DNA of 64,000 bases from Streptomyces sp. R28 (GTDB lineage: Bacteria; Actinomycetota; Actinomycetes; Streptomycetales; Streptomycetaceae), in contig NZ_CP163439.1 in the NCBI RefSeq assembly GCF_041052385.1, positions 2,283,001 through 2,347,000 on the forward strand, given 5' to 3'. This document shows positions 58,221 through 64,000 of the stretch, one piece after another (the first letter of the stretch is position 1; the number at the start of each line of letters is the position of its first letter). Under the pieces are notes generated by a model that ran no database searches, was not told the origin of the DNA, and worked only from the letters and a program-made list of their open reading frames with translations. A program made the translations under genes and the position numbers.

Positions 58221-58590
58221 TCCGGTCAAACCAACAAAAACGTGAGGGCCCGTTCCAGCTCTTGCCATAAAGGCTCAATCATCAATACTGTCGTACATCT
58301 CACGCGCATCGGACTGTCGAATCGGCTCCAGGGGAGGGCTCAGGGACCGCGACAGTCCCGGCGCGGGGCGCGGTGGGGGGGGGTGCTCGGTGACGGTGTC
58401 CGCAGGTGTGACCGAGTCGTGCCGCGCGACCGGCTGCCGTTTTCCCGGTGGTCGGCCGGATTTGCCAGCTCACTACGCGTACGCGGAGAGACAGTTGTCC
58501 GTGCCGTGAGTGAGAACCCCCCTTTCGAACCGGACAAAAAGCCGGGCCGCCCAGGGGCGGGCGGTCCACCGGACGAGAGGGACCAGACTC
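58221..58590. promoter_or_regulatory. Long leader/promoter region before GT2 genes
   Basis: A 370-bp gap. Near its start it is AT-rich, with TTGCCA (58262-58267) and AATACT (58284-58289), 16 nt apart, a possible promoter. A run of nine G (58375-58383) lies in the middle. If transcription starts near 58296, the glycosyltransferase mRNA has a leader of about 295 nt, room for regulatory structure. No convincing open frame was seen. Confidence 0.4.
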
Positions 58591-59454
58591 ATGAGTTCTG
58601 TTCTGCGCCCGGCGGTTGCCGACCAAGAGCCGTCAACAGCCGGAAAGTACCGTCCTGTCTCCTCGCACATGGCCATCGCGCCGCCCGTGAGCGTGGTGAT
58701 TCCGGCCATGAACGAAGCCGAGAACCTCCCGTACGTCTTCAAAACCCTGCCGGACTGGATACACGAAGTCGTCCTGGTGGACGGCAACTCCACCGACGAC
58801 ACCGTCGAAGTGGCCCGTGAGCTGTGGCCGGAGGTCAAGGTCGTGCGGCAGCGCGGCAAGGGCAAGGGGGATGCCCTGATCAGCGGGTTCGAGGCGGCCA
58901 CCGGCGACATCATCGTGATGGTCGACGCGGACGGCTCGGCCGACGGCCAGGAGATCGTCAGTTACGTCTCCGCGCTGGTCTCGGGCGCGGACTTCGCCAA
59001 GGGGTCCCGCTTCGCCAACGGCGGCGGCACGGACGACATGACGCCGATCCGCAAGCTCGGCAACTGGGCGCTGTGCACGGCCGTCAACCGCAAGTTCGGC
59101 GCCCGCTACACCGATCTCTGCTACGGATACAACGCGTTCTGGCGGCACTGCCTGGACAAGATCGACCTCGACTGCACCGGCTTCGAGGTGGAGACCCTGA
59201 TGAACATCCGGGTCGTCAAGGCGGGGCTGAAGGTGCAGGAGATACCCAGCCACGAGTACCTCCGCATCCACGGCACGAGCAACCTGCGGGCCGTGCGGGA
59301 CGGGCTGAGGGTGCTCAAGGTGATCCTCAAGGAGCGCTCCAACCGGCGTGCCCTGCGCCGCCGCACCGCCGCGGCGCACTCCCCGACGCTCGACTCGGTC
59401 CGCTCGGTCCGCTCGGTCCACTCGGCTCACTCGGTCCGGGGAGAAGCGTCTTGA
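58591..59454 (+). CDS. GT2 glycosyltransferase, dolichol-phosphate-sugar synthase-like
   Basis: A 287-residue family 2 glycosyltransferase. The donor-binding fold is clear: VSVVIPAMNEAENLPYVFKT, EVVLVDGNSTDDTVEVAREL, GKGDALISGFEAATGD and the DxD-containing VMVDADGSADG. A later KGSRFANGGGTDDMTPIRKL and ETLMNIRVVKAGLKVQEIPS resemble DPM-type enzymes. No membrane helix is evident. The C-terminus ends in a tandem Ser-Val-Arg/His repeat. ATG 58591. Its stop overlaps the next gene as TTGA. Confidence 0.92.
   Translation: MSSVLRPAVADQEPSTAGKYRPVSSHMAIAPPVSVVIPAMNEAENLPYVFKTLPDWIHEVVLVDGNSTDDTVEVARELWPEVKVVRQRGKGKGDALISGFEAATGDIIVMVDADGSADGQEIVSYVSALVSGADFAKGSRFANGGGTDDMTPIRKLGNWALCTAVNRKFGARYTDLCYGYNAFWRHCLDKIDLDCTGFEVETLMNIRVVKAGLKVQEIPSHEYLRIHGTSNLRAVRDGLRVLKVILKERSNRRALRRRTAAAHSPTLDSVRSVRSVHSAHSVRGEAS
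59394..59438. repeat. 9-bp tandem repeat at 3' end of GT2 gene
   Basis: Five units of CTCGGTCCG (two with substitutions: CTCGGTCCA, CTCGGCTCA). In frame they encode repeats of Ser-Val-Arg/His at the glycosyltransferase C-terminus. Confidence 0.8.
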
Positions 59455-60482
59455 GCGGTCCCGACATCTCCGTCGTGATCTGCGTGTACACCGAGGACCG
59501 CTGGGAGGACATCCTCGCGGCGGTCTCCTCGGTGCGGGCGCAGGCGTATCCGGCGCTGGAGACGCTGCTGGTCGTCGACCACAACGAGGCGCTCCTGGAC
59601 CGGCTGACCAAGGAGTACAAGGAGTCCGAGGAAGGCGCGACCGAGGTGCGGGTGCTCGCCAACGCGGGCCCCCGCGGTCTGTCCGCCGGCCGCAACACCG
59701 GTATCGCCGCCTCGTACGGCGAGGTCGTCGCGTTCCTCGACGACGACGCCGTGGCCGAGCGGGACTGGCTGAGGCACTTCGCGGCCGGGTACGCCGACCC
59801 GCACGTCATGGCAGTGGGCGGGCGCACCGAGCCGATCTGGGCGTCGGGGCGCCGGCCGGCCTGGTTCCCCGAGGAGTTCGACTGGGTGGTCGGCTGCACC
59901 TACCGGGGCCTGCCGCGCGGCCGGGTGAGGGTGCGCAACGTCCTCGGCGGCAACGCCTCCTTCCGGCGTACGGCGTTCGACTTCGCGGGCGGCTTCGCCT
60001 CCGGCATCGGGCGCGACGGCGACCGGCTGCCGCTGGGCTGCGAGGAGACGGAGCTGTGCATCCGGCTGACCCGGGCCCGGCCCGACGCGGTCCTGCTGAT
60101 CGACGACCGTGCGGTGATCCACCACCGGGTGCCCGGAGCACGCGAGCACTTCCGGTACTTCCGCACGCGCACGTACGCCGAGGGCCTGTCGAAGGCACTG
60201 GTGGCCCGAAGTGTGGGCGCCGACAAGGGACTTGAGTCCGAGCGCCGGTACACCACCCGCGTCCTGCCGGCCGGGGTGGCGCGCGGGCTGCGGGACGCCG
60301 TGCTGGCCCGGCCGGGCGGTGCGGGGCGGGCGGGTGCGATCGTCGCCGGGGTACTCACGGCGGCCGGTGGGTACGTCGTGGGGAGTGTCCGGGCTCGCCG
60401 GGGTGGCGTTACGTACTCGGTGGCGGGGATCGACAGGGAGGCCGGCGAGGGGGAAGCCGGCCGCGAGGGGGGCATCGGATGA
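59451..60482 (+). CDS. GT2 glycosyltransferase (rhamnosyltransferase-like)
   Basis: A 343-residue family 2 glycosyltransferase. ISVVICVYTEDRWEDILAAV opens the fold; GLSAGRNTGIAASYGEVVAF then FLDDDAVAERDW gives the DDD metal site; GGNASFRRTAFDFAGGF and CEETELCIRLTRA give the acceptor-side ED motif. A hydrophobic C-terminal stretch (AGAIVAGVLTAAGGYVVGSV) may tether it to the membrane. The start is TTG 59451, overlapping the previous stop as TTGA, with GGGGAGAAG five bases upstream; this rare start is well supported. ATGA overlap with the deacetylase follows. Confidence 0.92.
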   Translation: MSGPDISVVICVYTEDRWEDILAAVSSVRAQAYPALETLLVVDHNEALLDRLTKEYKESEEGATEVRVLANAGPRGLSAGRNTGIAASYGEVVAFLDDDAVAERDWLRHFAAGYADPHVMAVGGRTEPIWASGRRPAWFPEEFDWVVGCTYRGLPRGRVRVRNVLGGNASFRRTAFDFAGGFASGIGRDGDRLPLGCEETELCIRLTRARPDAVLLIDDRAVIHHRVPGAREHFRYFRTRTYAEGLSKALVARSVGADKGLESERRYTTRVLPAGVARGLRDAVLARPGGAGRAGAIVAGVLTAAGGYVVGSVRARRGGVTYSVAGIDREAGEGEAGREGGIG

Positions 60483-61279
60483 GCGACGCACGCGTGCCGA
60501 TTCTCATGTACCACGCCGTCTCCACCTCACCGAACGACGCCACCCGCGATCTGTCGGTGGCGCCGGAGGCGTTCGCGGAGCAGATGGCGCTGATCGGCGA
60601 TCTGGGCCTGACTCCGGTCCGGACGGCCGATCTCGCGGCGCGCTGGCGCTCCGGCAAGCCCCTGCCCGAGCGGCCGGTGCTGATCACCTTCGACGACGGC
60701 TACGAGGGCGTGCACCGGCACGCCCTGCCCGTGCTCGCGGGGCACGGCTTCCCGGCCACGCTGTTCGTCTCCACGGGCTGGCTGAAGGGCCCGCACGACA
60801 CCGGCGGCGGCCTGGACACCATGCTGGACTGGGCCCAGGTCCGCGAACTCGCCGAGGCGGACGTCGAGATCGGCGGCCACAGCCACACCCACCCACAGCT
60901 CGACCAGCTCCCGGACGGCCGGCTGCGTTCCGAGCTGATCCTGTGCAAGGAGATCATCAGCGACGAACTCGGCACCGTCCCGGCCTCGTTCGCCTATCCG
61001 TACGGCTACTCCAGCCGCCGGGTGCGCGAGGCCGTGCGCGAGACGGGGTACGCCCAGGCGCTGGCCGTCAACAACGGCCTCGCGCGGCGGCGGCAGGGGC
61101 CGTACGCCCTCACCCGTCTCACCGTGCGCCGAGGCACCGGCGTCGAGGAGTTCCGGCGGATGGTGCAGGGCCGTGCGATCACCCGAACCTTCGCCGGGGA
61201 CCGTGCCCTCACCAAGGGATACGCCCTGGTCCGCAGAGCCCGACAGGTCCGCCGGAAGGCCATCCGTTCCCGTGTCTGA
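60479..61279 (+). CDS. Polysaccharide deacetylase (CE4)
   Basis: A 266-residue NodB-type deacetylase. Motif 1 is LITFDDGYEGV (catalytic Asp and metal Asp), motif 2 EIGGHSHTHPQLDQL (metal His pair), motif 3 SFAYPYGYSSRRVREA, and a late LTRLTV motif. No signal peptide is visible, unusual for enzymes acting on external glycans, so it may work on a lipid-linked intermediate inside or be anchored by its basic C-terminus. ATG 60479 overlaps the preceding stop. It removes N- or O-acetyl groups from the cluster's polysaccharide. Confidence 0.93.
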   Translation: MSDARVPILMYHAVSTSPNDATRDLSVAPEAFAEQMALIGDLGLTPVRTADLAARWRSGKPLPERPVLITFDDGYEGVHRHALPVLAGHGFPATLFVSTGWLKGPHDTGGGLDTMLDWAQVRELAEADVEIGGHSHTHPQLDQLPDGRLRSELILCKEIISDELGTVPASFAYPYGYSSRRVREAVRETGYAQALAVNNGLARRRQGPYALTRLTVRRGTGVEEFRRMVQGRAITRTFAGDRALTKGYALVRRARQVRRKAIRSRV

Positions 61280-64000
61280 CACGACGACCACGACCGAGCC
61301 CGCATCGACCGACGCGGCGGCGCCCGAGCAGTCGGGGCGCCGGCTTCGCCTGCCCGGCATGGGCGGGCCCTCCGGGGGCAGCCAGCTGTTCCGCAACGCC
61401 TACGCCCTGATGATCAACACCGGTATCTCCGCCGTGCTGGGGCTCGGTTTCTGGCTGGCCGCCGCCCGCTACTACTCCGACTCCGCCGTCGGCCAGGGCT
61501 CCGCCGCGATCGCCGCGATGAAGTTCCTCGCCGGTCTGACCGCGGTGACGCTGACGGGTGCGCTGGCCCGCTTCATCCCGGTGGCGGGACGCAGGAGCCT
61601 GCGCCTGATCTTCCGGACGTACGCGGGCAGTTGCGTGGTCGTGGCGCTCGCCGCGGGCCTCTTCCTGCTGACGCTGGATCTGTGGGGGCCGTCGTACCGG
61701 TTCCTGAACGGGCCGGTGAACGGTCTCTTCTTCGTCGTGGCCGTCATCGCCTGGAACCTGCTCACGCTGCAGGACGGCGTGCTGACCGGGCTGCGCAGTG
61801 CGGTGTGGGTGCCGGTCGGCAACACCGTGTTCTCCGCGGTGAAGCTGGGTCTGCTGGTGGCCTTCGCCGTGGCGATCCCCACCGCCGGTGTCTTCGTGTC
61901 CTGGGTCGCGGCGATCGCGGTTTCCGTGCTGCCGCTGGGCTGGCTGGTGTTCCGGCGCCTGGTGCCGCGCCATGAGGAGGCGACCGAGGAGCACGCCCGC
62001 CCGCCGTCCCTGAAGGAGATCGGGAAGTTCCTTGCGGGCGACTACACCGGCTCGCTGTTCTCCCTCGCCGTGGTCTATCTGATCCCGGTGATCGTGGCCG
62101 CTCAGGTCTCCGCCGAGGACAACGCGTACTTCTACATCACGGCCACCATCGGCGGCACGGTCAATCTGCTCGCCATCAACATGGGCGCCTCCCTCACCGT
62201 CGAGGGCTCGCACGACCCGGGGCGGCTGGCGGCCAACACCCGTGCCGCGCTGCGGCGCATGGCGCGGATCATGGTGCCGGTCTGCGCGATCCTGTTCTTC
62301 GGGGCGCCCTGGATCCTGGGCGTCTTCGGCCAGGGTTACGCGGACGCGGCGACCCCGCTGCTGCGCTGGTTCGCCGTCGGCGCGCTGCTGCGGGTCGTCA
62401 TGGAGACGTACTTCGCGGTCCTGCGCGCACAGAGCCGCACCGCCGGACTGGCCTGGCTGCAGGGCCTGCTCTGCGCCCTGGTGCTCGGCCTGACACTGCT
62501 GCTGCTCCCCCGCATGGGCCTGACCGGCGCCGGTGTCGCCGAGATCGTCTCCCTCGCGGTGATCGTCGCGATCGCCGCACCCAGGCTGTACCGGACCGCG
62601 CGGGCGACGTCCGCCGAGGTCCCGGAGGACGCGGCCCCCGACGGTGACCTCGCCGACCTGGGGGCGCGCGAGGTGCCCGCCGGGGCGCGGGGGCGCATGC
62701 CCGGCTGGGCGCTCGACACCGACACCCTCGCCCTCGGCATCCACGTCGACTTCGACCACCTGGAACGCCGGCCCGACGTCCGCCCCGGGCCGGGTACGCC
62801 GCCCACGGGCACGCCGCCGGTCCAAGCCGAACACGGGCCGACGTGGGCCCGCACGCCCGAGGTCGGGCTGCCGGTCGAGGAGCACGCGCCTGGCTCGGAG
62901 GCCTCGCTGGGGCCCGCCGAGGTGGACGCGCCGTTCGAGGCCGAGTTCAGTGCGGGCAGGGGCGAAGAGGCCGTACCGGAGGAGCCCGAGGAGGCTGCCG
63001 TACAGGAGGAGGCCGTCGTACGGGAGGAGGCCGTCGTACGGCAGGAGTCCGCCGTACGGGAAGAGCCACCCGTGCACGACGAGCCCGTACCACAGCCCGC
63101 CGCGCCCTCGCTCACCTGGCGTGAGCGCCTGTTGCCCACCCGCCGCGGGGTCGTCCTCGGCTGTCTGCTGGCCGCCGCGCTGCTGCTGTACTGGGTGCCC
63201 GCACTGCGGCTCGGCGAGGCCGACCTGGACGGGACGGGCGGGCTCGGGCTGATCTCCGTGCTGCCGCTGCCCACGCTGGTCGGCGCCGCGCTGCTGGCGG
63301 TGGTGTTCGCCTCGCTGCTCTGGCTGGGCCGCGAGCACAGGGCGTTGCTGCTGGTCACCCTGCTCGCGACGGTCGTGTCGCTGCACGCCCTGCCGGCCTT
63401 GATCGAGACCGAGCCGCGGTTCGCGACGGCCTGGCAGCACCTCGGCTTCCTCGACTACATCGACCGCACCGGCTCCGCCGTGCCCGACCTGGACGCGCGC
63501 TGGAGCTGGCCGGGCTTCTTCGCGGTGGCCGCGTTCGCCGCGAAGGCGTGCGGGGTCGGTGACCTCACCGAGGTCATCCGCTGGTGGCCGACGGCCATGC
63601 AACTCCTCTACCTGTTCCCGATGTTCCTGCTGGTGCGCTCGATGCGGGCGAGCTGGCGCGCCAAGTGGACCGGCATCTGGATCTTCGTGCTGAGCGGCTG
63701 GGTGGGCCAGGACTACTTCTCGCCGCAGGGCTTCACGTACCTGCTGTATCTCGTCTTCGCGGCGATCCTGCTGGTCTGGTTCCGGGCGCCGCACGTGATC
63801 TGGACGAAGCGACGGCCCGGCGAGGTCGAGGTCGAACCGACGGACCGGCGGCAGCGGGCCGTGCTGCTGATGGTCGTGACCGGCCTGTTCGCGGCGAGCG
63901 TCCCGGCCCACCAGCTCACGCCGTTCGTGATGCTGGGCGTCCTGACGGCGCTCGTGCTGATCGGCAAGTCCGAACTGCGCGGCCTGCCCATCCTGTTCGG
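61272..64000 (+). CDS. Polysaccharide flippase fused to a second polytopic domain, 3' end outside window
   Basis: The frame from GTG 61272 stays open to the window edge (909 codons). Residues about 40-445 form a MATE/Wzx-like flippase with 12-14 helices (start FRNAYALMINTGISAVLGLG, later YTGSLFSLAVVYLIPVIVAA). A hydrophilic linker (about 450-620) is acidic, ending in a tandem (E)EAVVREEAVVRQE-type repeat. A second membrane domain follows from VVLGCLLAAALLLYWVPALR, with an outer-loop segment (FLDYIDRTGSAVPDLDARWS) as in GT-C glycosyltransferases or polymerases. It overlaps the deacetylase by 8 bp. It probably exports and extends the glycan made by this cluster. Confidence 0.85.
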   Translation, partial: MSDTTTTTEPASTDAAAPEQSGRRLRLPGMGGPSGGSQLFRNAYALMINTGISAVLGLGFWLAAARYYSDSAVGQGSAAIAAMKFLAGLTAVTLTGALARFIPVAGRRSLRLIFRTYAGSCVVVALAAGLFLLTLDLWGPSYRFLNGPVNGLFFVVAVIAWNLLTLQDGVLTGLRSAVWVPVGNTVFSAVKLGLLVAFAVAIPTAGVFVSWVAAIAVSVLPLGWLVFRRLVPRHEEATEEHARPPSLKEIGKFLAGDYTGSLFSLAVVYLIPVIVAAQVSAEDNAYFYITATIGGTVNLLAINMGASLTVEGSHDPGRLAANTRAALRRMARIMVPVCAILFFGAPWILGVFGQGYADAATPLLRWFAVGALLRVVMETYFAVLRAQSRTAGLAWLQGLLCALVLGLTLLLLPRMGLTGAGVAEIVSLAVIVAIAAPRLYRTARATSAEVPEDAAPDGDLADLGAREVPAGARGRMPGWALDTDTLALGIHVDFDHLERRPDVRPGPGTPPTGTPPVQAEHGPTWARTPEVGLPVEEHAPGSEASLGPAEVDAPFEAEFSAGRGEEAVPEEPEEAAVQEEAVVREEAVVRQESAVREEPPVHDEPVPQPAAPSLTWRERLLPTRRGVVLGCLLAAALLLYWVPALRLGEADLDGTGGLGLISVLPLPTLVGAALLAVVFASLLWLGREHRALLLVTLLATVVSLHALPALIETEPRFATAWQHLGFLDYIDRTGSAVPDLDARWSWPGFFAVAAFAAKACGVGDLTEVIRWWPTAMQLLYLFPMFLLVRSMRASWRAKWTGIWIFVLSGWVGQDYFSPQGFTYLLYLVFAAILLVWFRAPHVIWTKRRPGEVEVEPTDRRQRAVLLMVVTGLFAASVPAHQLTPFVMLGVLTALVLIGKSELRGLPILF

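Noticed and set aside
61209..63911. 900-codon minus-strand frame over the flippase fusion
   Set aside because: Gln/Arg/His-rich shadow. The plus frame gives regular membrane helices and a flippase fold and stays open to the window edge.
1..64000. tRNA, rRNA, prophage, transposase or biosynthetic gene cluster
   Set aside because: No tRNA-like cloverleaf, rRNA motif, phage structural gene, transposase or PKS/NRPS domain was recognised in the coding or intergenic stretches; accounting of genes leaves no gap above 370 bp.

Overview
The window is very GC-rich actinobacterial chromosome, almost certainly Streptomyces. Evidence: strong third-position GC bias with many GTG and one TTG start, dense TetR regulators, a class F sortase, an NB-ARC/TPR ATPase, a SoxR with its cysteine cluster, DUF4331 and DUF3574 proteins, Tat/Sec secreted hydrolases, and several intergenic repeat sequences familiar from Streptomyces genomes. 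About 54 coding genes can be supported, plus one degenerate gene remnant. I see no tRNA, rRNA, CRISPR array, prophage or insertion sequence.

Layout. 1-4.1 kb: the end of an acyl-CoA dehydrogenase, then a leftward operon SDR - acyl-CoA ligase - TetR (lipid or ketone catabolism). 4.3-13.4 kb: secreted NamZ-like muramidase, alpha/beta hydrolase, secreted penicillin-acylase-family enzyme, zinc-ribbon hypothetical, BKACE, an unknown protein and a DraRnl-type RNA ligase. 13.5-23.5 kb: SoxR, MaoC dehydratase, three TetR/ArsR regulators, a second acyl-CoA dehydrogenase, EamA and MFS transporters, and a leftward ALDH-ADH operon. Short palindromes in the promoters suggest at least three small regulons here. 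23.6-32.4 kb: DUF3574 protein, sugar-type ABC ATPase, class F sortase with a probable surface substrate, MFS exporter, CitMHS citrate carrier and a molybdopterin oxidoreductase.

32.5-37.8 kb holds the most unusual locus: a leftward pair made of a 129-residue protein and a 1527-residue NB-ARC/TPR (STAND) ATPase. Both carry the same glycine-rich beta motif. The ATPase ends in a tandem array of about 100-residue modules, and a further module-like stretch continues in frame beyond its TAG stop. It resembles a bacterial conflict or immunity switch, and I know of no description of this architecture.

38-45.2 kb: lipoprotein-TetR pair, homogentisate dioxygenase, GntR/UTRA regulator, an orphan type-ISP specificity-like protein, and a TetR-controlled DrrAB-like ABC exporter with two operators around its start codon. 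45.4-54.2 kb: a SigK/RskA-like sigma/anti-sigma pair divergent from DUF4331 - TPR - NicO metal transporter genes, with a SigK-like promoter visible upstream of DUF4331, followed by a Ser/Thr kinase. 54.2-56.6 kb: divergent secreted SGNH esterase and subtilisin. 56.7-64 kb: a tightly coupled extracellular glycan cluster (small membrane protein, CelD-like acyltransferase, two GT2 glycosyltransferases, polysaccharide deacetylase, and a flippase fused to a second polytopic domain that runs off the window). Gene overlaps of the ATGA/GTGA/TTGA type are frequent and define most operons proposed.
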